Assembly (NCBI GenBank): GCA_023548195.1
Contig: JAJHZJ010000808.1
Span: 6,440,389-6,504,388 of the forward strand
DNA length: 64,000 nt
Direction: 5' to 3'
Source of the DNA: Bettongia penicillata ogilbyi
Taxonomy: Eukaryota; Chordata; Mammalia; Diprotodontia; Potoroidae
A program made the translations under genes and the position numbers. Below the pieces are notes generated by a model. That model searched no databases, was not told the DNA's origin, and worked only from the letters and a program-made list of their open reading frames with translations. Within the stretch, counting starts at the first letter, position 1. The number at the start of each line of letters is the position of its first letter. Below, one piece after another: positions 12,558 to 21,446 of this stretch.

Positions 12558-12770
12558 ATTACTGAAAGTCTCTGCATAATCAACCTGAAGGAGCTGAGCC
12601 TGGGAGAGGGCCCTGCCCCACCCCGCTCTATTACTGAAGGCCTCTGCATAAAGCCCCTGAGGGAACTGAGTCTGGGAGGCGCCCCCCCCAACCCGCTCTG
12701 TTCCTGAAAGTCTCTGCATAAAGCCCCTGAGGAAGCCGAGCCTGGGAGGCGGCCCTGCCCCCACCCCAAC
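12558..12770 (+). repeat. Three ~71-bp tandem monomers in the HAL1 5' UTR
   Basis: Units start at 12558, 12630 and 12700, with lengths of 72, 70 and 71 bp. Each runs from ATTACTGAA or TTCCTGAA through CTCTGCATAA, CCTGAGG and CTGGGAGG to a C-rich end. Tandem promoter monomers are known from rodent L1s, where copy number affects promoter strength. These are independent of those and are not seen in the older copies here. Confidence 0.85.
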
Positions 12771-12907
12771 ACCAGAACTAAAGGTCACATTGATTAGCAG
12801 CTGGGCGGCACGGAAAGCACATTTGAATCTCAGACTCCAAGCACTAGCTGGGCGGATCTAGGTGGGGGTGGACAGGAATCTCGGAAGTCAAGTAACTGGC
12901 TGGGAAA

Positions 12908-14014
12908 ATGCCTAGAAAAGGGAAGAAAAATAAGACTATAGAGAGTTTTTTCCAACAAATGCAAATGATCCTGACTTTCGGATCTGAGGATGACGACGAG
13001 GAAATATTCTTGCCATCAGGGAAAGACGTGGAGGGCGGGGCCTCAGTACCCCAGACATCCCAGGGGGATGTCGGGTGGGCTCAGGCCTTGGAAGAGCTCA
13101 AAAAGGATTTTGAAAAGCAAGTTAGACAGGTGGAGGAAAAACTGGGAAGAGAAATGAGAGAGATGCAAGAAAAGTATGAAAAACGGGTCAATACCTTGGT
13201 TAAGGAGACCCAAAAAAATGCTGAAGAAAATAACACCTTGAAGAATAGGCTCACTCAATTGGCAAAAGAGGTTCAAAAAGCCAATGAGGAGAAGAATGCT
13301 TTCAAAAGCAGAATGAGCCAAATGGAAAAAGAGGCTCAAAAGCTCACTGAAGATAATAGTTCTCTCAAGATTAGAATGGAACAGATGGAGTCTAATAACT
13401 TTACGAGAAACGAAGAAGTCACCAAACAAAACCAAAAGAATGAAAAAATGGAAGAGAATGTGAAATATCTCATGGGAAAAACAACTGACCTGGAAAATAG
13501 ATCCAGGAGAGACAATTTAAAAATTATGGGACTACCTGAAAGCCATGATCAAAAAAAGAGCCTAGATATCATCTTCCATGAAATTATCAAGGAAAACTGC
13601 CCTGACATTCTAGAACCAGAGGGCAAAATAAGTATTGAAAGAATCCATCGATCACCACCTGAAAGAGATCCAAAAAGAGAAACTCCTAGGAACATTGTGG
13701 CCAAATTCCAGAACTCCCAGGTCAAGGAGAAAATCTTCCAAGCAGTTAGAAAGAAACAATTCCAGTATTGTGGAAATACAATCAGGATAACCCAAGATCT
13801 AGCAGCTTCTACATTAAGGTATCGAAGGGCGTGGAATAGGATATTCCAGAACTCAAAGGAACTAGGACTCAAACCAAGAATCACCTACCCAGCAAAACTG
13901 AGTATAATACTTCAGGGGAAAATATGGTCTTTCAGTGAAACAGAGGACTTTCAAGCATTCTTGATGAAAAGACCAGAGCTGAAAAGAAAATTTGACTTTC
14001 AAACACAAGAATGA
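12908..14014 (+). CDS. ORF1: HAL1/L1 ORF1 protein (RNA-binding chaperone), intact, 368 aa
   Basis: This is an L1-type ORF1p, a trimeric nucleic-acid-binding protein that coats element RNA in cytoplasmic particles. The basic N-terminus (PRKGKKNK, residues 2-9) is followed by an acidic stretch (27-32). A coiled coil covers roughly residues 58-190 and includes three exact 21-residue units at 99-119, 120-140 and 141-161, each three heptads of the form KExQKxxEExxxxKxRxxQ. An RRM-like domain begins at RSRRDNLKIMGLPES (198-212). The C-terminal domain spans about 261-360 and has RNIVAKF (261-267), RITQDLAA (293-300) and YPAKLS (327-332), matching conserved RNA-binding motifs of mammalian ORF1p. The start is the first ATG after the 5' UTR, in the context GGGAAAATGCC; the older copy at 60762 keeps an ATG at the same place. 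There are no internal stops or frameshifts, and no ORF2 follows. Confidence 0.93.
   Translation: MPRKGKKNKTIESFFQQMQMILTFGSEDDDEEIFLPSGKDVEGGASVPQTSQGDVGWAQALEELKKDFEKQVRQVEEKLGREMREMQEKYEKRVNTLVKETQKNAEENNTLKNRLTQLAKEVQKANEEKNAFKSRMSQMEKEAQKLTEDNSSLKIRMEQMESNNFTRNEEVTKQNQKNEKMEENVKYLMGKTTDLENRSRRDNLKIMGLPESHDQKKSLDIIFHEIIKENCPDILEPEGKISIERIHRSPPERDPKRETPRNIVAKFQNSQVKEKIFQAVRKKQFQYCGNTIRITQDLAASTLRYRRAWNRIFQNSKELGLKPRITYPAKLSIILQGKIWSFSETEDFQAFLMKRPELKRKFDFQTQE
13202..13390 (+). repeat. Three 63-bp in-frame repeats in the ORF1 coiled coil
   Basis: Codons 99-161 form three consecutive 21-codon units that differ mainly by substitutions. Each equals three heptads, so copy-number change keeps the coiled coil in register. 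The same three-unit layout can be read in the ORF1 relics at 22944-23174 and 60252-60494. Confidence 0.8.
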
Positions 14015-15037
14015 GAAGAAGCATGAAAAAGTAAACAGCAAAGAGAAGTCTTAAGGGACTTACCAGAAGTGAACTGTTTACATTCCTACATGGAAAGACA
14101 ATATTTGTAACTCTTAAAACTTTTCAGTATCTGGGTAGCTGGTGGGACCACACACACACATGTACGTGCATGCATGCACACACACATACACACATGCACA
14201 CACAACAGAGACAGAGAGCACAGAGTGAATTGAATAGGATGGGACCATAGCTTAAAAGAAATTAAGGTAAATGGTGAGAGAGAAATGTAGTGGGAGGAAA
14301 GAGGGTGAAATGGAATGGGGTAATTATATGTCATTTAAGAGGCAAGTAGGAGACTTTTTAGTGGAGGGAAAAAGAGGAGAGCTGAGAAAAAAAACCAAAA
14401 ACAATTAGTTTACCCTCATCACATTTGACTAAAGGAAGGAATAAAATGCACACTCATTTTGGTATGAAAACCTATCTTACAGTATAGGAAAGTGGGGGAG
14501 AAGGAGATAAGCAAGGGGCGGGGGTGATGGAAGGGAGGGTAAAGGGAGGAGGGAGTAATTGAAAGTCAACACTTGGGGAGGGACAGGATCAAAAGACAGA
14601 AGAGAAACAATGAGGGGCAGGGTAGGATGGAGAGTAATTCAGTTAGTCTTACACAACAGGATTATCAGGGAAGTCATTTGCAAAACTACACACATAGGGC
14701 CTATATTGAATTGCCTGCCTTCCCAAAGGGAATGGGTGGGGAGGGAGGGATGGGGAGAATTTGGAACTCAAAGTTTTAGGAACAACTGTTTAGTATTGCT
14801 GTTGCTACTAGGAAAGAAGACATACAGTTAATGAGGAATAGAAAGTCATCTGGCCCTACAGGAGAAAAGAGAAGATGGGGACAAGAGAAGGGAGGGATGA
14901 CAGAAGAGAGGGCAGATTGGTGATAGGGAAAATTAGATTGCTTGGGGTATTGGGGTGGGGGGAGGGGATAAAAGGGGAGAAAATTTGGAACCCAAAATTT
15001 TGTGAAAATGAATGTAGAAAGTTAAATAAATAAAGAA
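14015..15037 (+). other. HAL1 3' region, no ORF2
   Basis: This is about 1 kb of purine-rich non-coding sequence after ORF1. It holds a variable CA/CATG tract (14149-14205) and a GGGTGGGGAGGGAGGGATGG block (14690-14790) that resembles L1 3' UTR at 4855-4995. The last ~60 bp (GAAAATTTGGAACCCAAAAT through GAAAATGAATGTAGAAAGTT) match the end of copy 2 and the L1 3' terminus at 26990-27045. Sense frames here are under 100 codons with no reverse transcriptase motif. Confidence 0.8.
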
Positions 15038-15049
15038 GGAAAAAAAAAA

Positions 15050-15361
15050 AGAAATTTAATGGGAACTTATTAGCCTTAGAAGAAATTATTCAGTCAATAA
15101 TGAACATACTACCAAACACTAGAACTATCACAAGAACTTCTTAAATTAATATACAATGCAAAATACAATATATAATATACAAATCTATAAAATGTCTTAT
15201 ATAAAAGGAGAAATGAATGCTTCATAATAATTTTTCTCAGGATGACAATAAATTTTTCCCTGTGGGCCTAGTTAGTCGTACTTTGGCATGAGGCTATGTG
15301 GATTTCCAACTACTAGGTAGGAGAGAAGAAGAAAAAGTAAAGAGAAGTCAATGATTGGGGA
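15050..15361. other. 3' target duplication (15048-15058), then no recognised feature
   Basis: AAAGAAATTTA closes the HAL1 insertion. The remaining AT-rich sequence is unassigned. Confidence 0.5.
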
Positions 15362-15462
15362 AAGAGAGTGGAGAGGGAGAGACGGAGGCAGACAGAGAGA
15401 CTGAGACAACAGAGAGAGATAGAGACACAGAGGGAGAAAGAGACAGAGGCACAGAGAAATAT
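15362..15462. repeat. GA-rich low-complexity purine tract
   Basis: Imperfect GAGA/ACAGAGA repeats, almost entirely purine with scattered C, over about 100 bases. Confidence 0.8.
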
Positions 15463-16429
15463 ATTAAGAGATGATTCCTTGTGGAGGAGAACTAGAGATC
15501 CATAGAAAGACAGGGAAAAAAAAGCAGAATCTGCTTTGTTTTCTTGGCCAACTAGGAGAGAAGAGAAAAGGGAAATGAGCTAAGAGTCTACTGTTCTTGA
15601 GGCTGCTCAGAAGAGAAAGGAGAGATAAAGGTCAGATGTCTAAATTCCAGAAGACTTGTTGAAAGCCCTACCTACCACTTCAAGTCAAATCAGAGGACAT
15701 GCTGCTAAGTCCTAAAATTTGCTAGGATGCAAACCTGCTTGTCTCCCAAGGTCAAAACAATATCTCAAACTTCTTGATCCTAATGGGTGAAGCAATATAT
15801 TTGGTTCTGTCAATAAGGAATCAAGAGGATCTAGCTGCATTCTCAAAAGAAAATACCTCCTTAATCCATCGGCCTCACCAGGCACTATGATTCTGAATTT
15901 AGAATGATATACCCTATTCATAAGAGACAGCTGTCTCTTCAATACATGATCTACTGGACACTACCTTTAAGGACTAAATGAAAAAGGGGAATGTTTAAAT
16001 GCAGAACTTTGTCATTGATTCACTTTTACACTTTCTAAAATTATTCCCTATTCCCTTTTTGTTTTTCCAAGTACTCTTTTAGATGCCAGAGACCAGTGGC
16101 ATCACTTGTTCATTTTTTCACCCTAACAGATCTATCCAGGGAAGAAGATTTTAGCTCAATATATTTTCCGTATAAGGAAAAAAAAATGAATAGTATGCTT
16201 TTTGAGGAAATGAGTTCTATGTCACTGGAAGAATTTAAGCAGAGTTAGAATTACATCTAATCACTTACTATGTACAATTTGGTAAAGTGATAATTTTGGC
16301 AAAAGAACTGTTATATGAATATCTAATATGAATTACTCCAAAATATATTTTGATATTTGGTATTTAAAATTTGGAATCAACAACTAAGTAGGATTTTTTT
16401 AATAGGTTTGTTCTCCAGTAAAATTCATT
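15463..16429. other. No recognised feature
   Basis: No repeat family or exon recognised. Confidence 0.4.
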
Positions 16430-16860
16430 TTTTAATCTTCTTTAGATTTATTCCTTTCTCTGAGTTCTATTCCCAATTTTCTGGAATTCTTTTATCCTGC
16501 CAGAATAGTCTTTTCACTCTGGAAGTTCACCCCACTCCTGCAGCTGCTTACTCTGATTTCTCAGTTCCTCCCAGAGTGTCTATTTCAAGGAAAATACTTT
16601 AGCTGGTCCTATCCACATCTCTCCAGGACCTACTCCTCATTTTCTAGACTTTGTCCACTATGCTCCCATGCAGTTACTTTCTCCCCTTCCCTACTGCTCA
16701 GTTTCCTTTTATATTTCATCTTCTCCCAGGTTTATGGAAATTCCTTGAGGGCAGGGACTGCCCTTTTACTTTTTTTTTTTTTTTTGTAGTATTCCCAGCA
16801 CTAGCACAGTTCCTGACTCATAGTTAAGTGCTTAATAAATGTTTGATGCTTTGTTGCTTT
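16430..16860 (+). mobile_element. L2-type LINE 3' end, plus strand
   Basis: A pyrimidine-rich 3' UTR is followed by ATTCCTTGAGGGCAGGGACTG and CACAGTTCCTGACTCATAGT. It ends with AAGTGCTTAATAAATGTTTG, the classic L2 3' terminus. A poly-T run interrupts it near 16770. Confidence 0.7.
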
Positions 16861-17702
16861 GGCTAAACATTGTATTGAAGGGATGGAGTATGCATAACAC
16901 TAAAAAATTTCATGAGACATTGATACCAAGATTTTAGAAAGCTCACTCAGTATTTTAGTGTGCGTCTGTGGAGAAGTTTTATGAATAGTGGGAACAAACC
17001 TTTCATTGCTTAATCTCTCTTGACACCTATAGTGGCGACTATGGCTCCAAAGCTTGCAGAGTTGCTGCAGCCAGTGGAAACTCTTTGGATTCCAGGTGGC
17101 CAGGAGCCAGCTGACCCATGAACAAAGGATTTATTATAAAGCTTAAATGTTTAAGGCTCTCCAACTTAAGAAGCACTCATTCTTTGATCCTACTCTCTGC
17201 TTGTCTTCCTAGGATTGTTTACTTGAATCTGGGTTTATAAGGTGTGTGTCTCTGTGTTTTTGCCTCCTGAATGGACTCTTTTAGCCCAATAGTGGTTCTA
17301 TAGTCTTTTTTGGGAGAGGGACATTTATAAATTCCTAAGATAAAATACATAAGATAAAAAAGGAAATCAATTATATTGTTAATCGTTAACAACACTTTTT
17401 TTTTTTTAAAGAAAACACCAAAACAAGTTTAGCCAGTTCCAAAGGTTATTGACTAAATCTTTTCTGGTTTTGACCAATGGCTCTTAGAGTATTGACAAGT
17501 CCTGAATCATAATGTCTACAGCTGTGCCCTCCTCCCAGCACAGACTTATGGCCAACCTTTTATGGGTAGGAGAGACGGCTAAGTAGACTCTCCCATGTAG
17601 ACTTCTCCTTACATCCTTTGGTGCCAATCTCTGACTTTCACTATTCTTTTGTTACTATTTTAATTATCTGTGTACACATCTTATCCCTCTTATCAGGTGG
17701 TG
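16861..17702. other. No recognised feature
   Basis: Mixed sequence with a poly-T run near 17397; nothing identified. Confidence 0.4.
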
Positions 17703-17714
17703 AGTTCATTAAGG

Positions 17715-18024
17715 GGGTGCTACTGGGTGGTGCAGTGGGTAGAGCACGAGTGCGGGAGTCAGGAAGACCTGACTTCAAATCTCACTTCAGACACTCGATA
17801 CTCACTAGCTGTGTGACCTTGGGCAAGTCACTTAACTCCAATCATCCTGGGTCATCTCCAGTCATCCTGATGAATATCTGGTCACCGGAATCAGATGGCT
17901 CTACAGGAGAAGTGAGGCTGGTGACCTGCACAAACCTCCCTCTCTCAAAACAAAGTCAAATGCAAGTCATGTCATCATTTCTCTGATGGCATGGTCTTCT
18001 TTGGCAATGAAGGATGAACACACA
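17715..18024 (+). repeat. Full-length tRNA-derived SINE (GAAGGAT-tail family) with target duplications
   Basis: The tRNA-like head has box A (GGTGCAGTGGGTAGAGC) and box B (GACTTCAAATC), then TGTGTGACCTTGGGCAAGTC. The body carries TCATCTCCAGTCATCCTGAT and GAGAAGTGAGGCTGGTGAC. The tail is GGCATGGTCTTCTTTGGCAA followed by GAAGGATGAAC. Flanking repeats AGTTCATTAAGG (17703-17714) and AGTTCGTTAAGG (18025-18036) differ at one base and define the insertion. The long frame across it is accidental. Confidence 0.9.
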
Positions 18025-18044
18025 AGTTCGTTAAGGACAGAGAT

Positions 18045-18130
18045 TGAATCATTTGTCATTTTAATACCACTACTAACCTAGCACTGTGCCTTGTGTATAG
18101 CACTTGTTTAATATTTTAAAAATTGAATTC
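18045..18130 (+). repeat. L2/MIR-type 3' tail fragment
   Basis: CTAACCTAGCACTGTGCCTTG and ATAGCACTTGTTTAAT follow the L2/MIR 3' order. Confidence 0.45.
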
Positions 18131-18464
18131 ATAAAGAAGTTGCCACTCCAAATTATTGACTTTTCTCTCTACTTTAAAGATGACTCTTTAGAATAGACCT
18201 GCTTATTACCTAATGAACTCATGTAGTTTCTTCCTCATTGGACATGACTCTTAGCTACCATTTAGTTTCATCAGTTAGTTTGATCAGTTTAACCTAATCA
18301 AAATTTTACAACCGTTTCTGTTCTTTTTATTATGAAAAGCCATATTCCCATCCCTAACAACTTACATGAGGTTGCCTTAGATGCCCCATTTCTTTCTTTT
18401 CCATCATCAATTCATCTCACTTGTCTTTGAGTGACTTTATTAATTTATTCTATAGAAACAACGT

Positions 18465-18562
18465 TTTACCTATCAGGAAACTGAGGCCCTGAGAAATGAA
18501 GCAACTTGCCTCTGTTTCCAATGGTGTAGTGGCAATGTCTACTCTAGAAACCAAATGTCCTC
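18465..18562 (-). repeat. MIR fragment, minus strand
   Basis: ATCAGGAAACTGAGGCCCTGAG and AAGCAACTTGCC mark an antisense MIR core. Confidence 0.6.
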
Positions 18563-18997
18563 ATGACCATTTTAGTTCTCTTTCCAAACACCTACATGAG
18601 GTCTTCACTAACAAAGATACCCTAGGGAGCCAGAGGTGCAGTTAAAGAACTATGCATTAAAAGCCCAAATCCTATTTGAATACCTATTTATGGATAGCTG
18701 ATAGTAAGAACCAATTAGAGGGAACAAAAGCTTGATTTCATGCTCTGAGATATTAGAAATTATTGATATTTTTTCCAATATACAGAATATACAATATACA
18801 ATAATATATAATATTTTCCAATATACAAAAAACCCTAATCACTTATTACTTACTGATGAGCTATGTATACCTCTATTCAGGAAAAAAAAATAGTCTAAAG
18901 GATGAATTAAAAGGAGAAGAGAAGAAAGACAGACTGAGCTATTAGGAAACTTTTATACAGATGGATGATTAAAAGGACATCTATTAACGGAGTGGCT
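18563..18997. other. AT-rich, no recognised feature
   Basis: Contains a TATACAATATA-type palindromic AT stretch at 18775-18830. Confidence 0.4.
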
Positions 18998-19190
18998 TCT
19001 TCTTGTTGTTGCTTGTCCTTCATTCTCCAAGAGGAGAACATGATACCATGGATGGTGATGCTATGACTTGCAAGTGAATTGGATTTGGAGGGCTGTGTAC
19101 ATCACCAGCCATACTTTCTCCTCTAGAACCATCTTAGTCCAGTGGCAAGATATAGATCAGGATGACTGGAGATGACTCTCAGTGTAATAG
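18998..19190 (-). repeat. SINE 3' half (GAAGGA-tail family), minus strand
   Basis: TTGTTGTTGCTTGTCCTTCA starts the antisense tail. It continues through CTATGACTTGCAAGTGAATT, CACCAGCCATACTTTCTCCT and AGATCAGGATGACTGGAGAT, the reverse of the body of the SINE at 17715-18024. The tRNA head is missing. Confidence 0.75.
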
Positions 19191-19199
19191 CAGTCAGTA

Positions 19200-20090
19200 C
19201 ACAGAGGAGGAAATGGTACAAGAGAACACGTAGAGGTGAAATCAACAGGATTTAATAAAAAATAGGACTAACATTTCTTGGTGAACTGGTTGAATTTGAA
19301 AGATAAATGAAAGAAAAGAATCAAAGATGACTCCAATGTTTTGATCACTAGGGAATAGTTGCATGGTTGTATCATGAATATAAGTAATAAAATCAGAAGG
19401 AGGAATTGGTATAGGAGAAAAGGTTATAAATTTGGTTTTTTGGACAGGTTGAGTTTAATGTGCTGGCAGGACATCCCAGTAGAGCTGGGGATCTGGAGCT
19501 CAGAAATTATGTCAGAGTTAGAGACACAGATTTGGAATTCATTTGACTAGAAGTAGCTGATGAAGCCATAGGAGCAAAAAAAAGATTAAAAAGGTTGAGT
19601 AAAGAGAGAGTGAGGGAGAGAGACAGAGAGAGAGACAGAGAGAGAGAAATTCAAATATTTGGGAAGACCCAACTCAAAGGGTTAGGATGGATTAAAGGAG
19701 ACAAAAACAAGTAGTTATGGAGATAGAATAATTTTCTTAATTTTCTAGATACTTTCATCTTCATTACTATCAAAAGGGATGATAGTATCCAGTAAAAAAC
19801 GATGTCAATAGTGTTGAATGCTGAAGATTTGTCCAGGAAGATGAGGATTTGTAAAAGCCTGTTTTATTTAGCAGTCAGGAAGTCCTTGGTAACATTTAGT
19901 AGAGACATTTCAGTAGGCTAGTAGAGCTAGATACAAGATTATAAGGAATTGAGGAAAGAATGAATGGTGAGAAAGTAGAAGTACAACATAAGCAACTTTT
20001 TTCAAGAAGCATAGCAGTAAAGTGGAAGAGAGATAGGTATAGTAGATGAGTAAGTTAAAAAGGACAAGGGAAGATAATTTTTTAAAAAAC
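19200..20090 (+). repeat. Old interspersed repeat of unnamed family
   Basis: Blocks such as GACAGGTTGAGTTTAATGTG, AGCTGGGGATCTGGAGCTCA and TAGCTGATGAAGCCATAGGA resemble a repeat I recognise from other mammals but cannot name with confidence. It includes a GAGAGACA low-complexity run at 19605-19648. No coding capacity is visible. Confidence 0.4.
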
Positions 20091-20099
20091 TGATGGTCA

Positions 20100-20335
20100 T
20101 GCCTTCTCCCATTCCTGGAACTCTTTTTCAGGATTTGTTGGAGTTACTTTCTTTTTTCAAGTAACCAACTCAAGTACTAGCTTCTCCATGAAGTTTTCAA
20201 TTACTCTCCTCCCTCAAGTGAAAGTGATTCTCCCCTTATCATTTTAAACCTCGTGGTTTATTTATTTAAATGTCTTATATGCTTCCTTTTCAGTATGCCT
20301 GTTTTTCCCATATTACAATAGAACAGTCTCTTATA
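20100..20335 (+). mobile_element. L2-type LINE fragment
   Basis: CCCATTCCTGGAACTC, AACTCAAGTACTAGCTTCTCCATGAAG and the downstream CCTCCCTCAAGTG follow the pyrimidine-rich L2 3' UTR order. Confidence 0.55.
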
Positions 20336-20589
20336 ACAAGAAAAATTAAGTGAAATAAGTAGATACAATGACAATATGGCAGAATCTGCTTCATTTCATC
20401 TCTTTAGGACACTATATCTCAACTTAGAGGAAGTAGCCGTGCTTTATTACTGTTCCTTTGGACTAATTGATTATTGTGTTGATTTGAATTCTGATTTTCT
20501 TTACGTTATTGTGTATTCCTTTTCATCATTATGTGTATTTGCATTTTCTTTGCATTTTGTGTATCTTCTTCAGCAACAAAGGATGAACA

Positions 20590-20778
20590 CAACAGAATAT
20601 GTCCTCTTAATTCTCCTTCCTTTGCTTTGTATAAAGTCATACAAGTCTTCCCAAAAATTCAAATTCCCAAATTCAAATTTCTTTGAATTATTCATATTCA
20701 TTCTTTATTATGTCACAGTAATATTTCATTACATTCACATGCCACAATTTTTATTCATTGCCTGAAAGTTCCTGCTAT
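20590..20778 (-). mobile_element. L1 3' end, minus strand, outer piece of a nested cluster
   Basis: The antisense of L1 ORF2's last codons is recognisable: AAGTCATACAAGTCTTCCC, CACAGTAATATTTCATTACATT and CCACAATTTTTATTCATTG. The piece stops exactly at an LTR with a GCTAT duplication and resumes at 21248. The apparent 129-codon plus-strand frame across it is a shadow. Confidence 0.75.
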
Positions 20779-21247
20779 TGTTTTGCCAAGGCAATATTTA
20801 CAGCACTGAGCATGACTATGAATATACTGGCATAGTTTTCAATCACAAAGTTTAGCAGACTCTCCATATAGAAGGCAGAAGAAAAACATTTATTCTGACA
20901 CTAGAAAGCCAAATCCCAACACCAGAAAGTCAAATCCATCATGGTAACCAAGAAGTCAATACACATTAGCCTGCAGAGGGGACAACACCTTTCCCAAGCC
21001 TGCCAGGGCCTTTCCACAAGAAAACACTTACAAGACCAGTTGTAACTGCCTGTGTCCTCTTTCTCCTCCACCCTAACTACTCTCACTAAGTTTGTCAAAG
21101 CTCTGCTCCACCCTTCTTGTTCTACCTGTTCAGCAAACCCTTCCCATTACAAGTGACTTAAGCTTCACTGTGATTTAAGCAGGTCACATGGGCCTATTAA
21201 TGGTTGGGAAAGATCTTTGAATTAAGCAAAAATACATTAACAGTACA
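20779..21247 (-). mobile_element. Solo LTR (family A), inserted in L1, flanked by GCTAT
   Basis: The segment begins TGTTTTGCCAAGG and ends AACAGTACA, so it has TG...CA termini. It is flanked by GCTAT at 20774-20778 and 21248-21252, the 4-6-bp duplication expected of retroviral integrase. On the minus strand AATAAA lies at 20894-20889, about 110 bases before the 3' end, which sets the orientation. A 470-bp relative lies at 56785-57254. There is no internal retroviral sequence, so it is a recombined solo LTR. Confidence 0.85.
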
Positions 21248-21320
21248 GCTATAAATATTTTGGTATCCATTGCTATCTTGTTTTTGATCTTTATTAGGCA
21301 TAAGCCCATTAATTGTTCTT
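21248..21320 (-). mobile_element. Continuation of the interrupted L1, minus strand
   Basis: GCTATAAATATTTTGGTATC followed by a TTTTTGATCTTTATTAGGCA stretch continues the L1 ORF2 antisense at the point where the LTR interrupted it. The next L1 piece is at 24110-24340. Confidence 0.65.
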
Positions 21321-21324
21321 TGAA

Positions 21325-21415
21325 CAAATTGAATTAATTTCAACAAACATTTATTAAGTTCCTACTATATGAAACACACTATGCTAGATATTGGGCATTT
21401 AAATGGGCATTCTCT
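21325..21415. repeat. MIR-tail-type fragment
   Basis: AACAAACATTTATTAAGTTCC, TACTATATG and ACTATGCTAGATATTGGGCA match the marsupial MIR-like tail. A GGGCATTTAAAT motif is duplicated at its right edge. Confidence 0.5.
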
Positions 21416-21446
21416 TACTTAAATTGGGCATTTAAATATTTTTTTC

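Larger units (their letters stand above)
12087..15049 (+). mobile_element. Complete half-LINE-1 (HAL1-type) retrotransposon with intact ORF1 and no ORF2
   Basis: This insertion is about 2.96 kb with all ends in place. It has a GGGGGGCGGAGCCAAGATGG start, an ~820-bp GC- and CpG-rich 5' UTR, and one ORF1 (12908-14014). A ~1.03-kb 3' region follows, then an A-rich tail (15038-15050) and an 11-bp target duplication. L1 ORF2 would need about 3.8 kb, but here the 3' UTR follows ORF1 directly. That is the architecture of the half-L1 (HAL1) class. Copy 2 at 21447-24083 has the same junction, so this is a family feature. Survival of CpGs and the full reading frame suggests a recent insertion. It must have been copied by an L1 ORF2p supplied in trans (inference). 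Confidence 0.9.

Noticed and set aside
13043..13435. 130-codon minus-strand frame, and the 111-codon frame at 13549-13884
   Set aside because: Shadows of the intact sense ORF1; the sense protein has clear L1 ORF1 domains.
14559..14831. 90-codon frame after HAL1 ORF1 as a possible new ORF
   Set aside because: Purine-rich 3' UTR; the equivalent part of copy 2 has no matching open frame by eye.
17729..17800. Possible functional tRNA gene
   Set aside because: Box A and B are present, but the segment is the head of a SINE with target duplications and does not fold as a full tRNA by eye.
17618..17986. 122-codon plus-strand frame
   Set aside because: It runs through a tRNA-derived SINE bounded by target duplications and shows no domain.
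20376..20765. 129-codon plus-strand frame with hydrophobic segments
   Set aside because: Its second half is the antisense of an L1 ORF2 end and it stops at an LTR insertion; hydrophobicity comes from T-rich antisense sequence.
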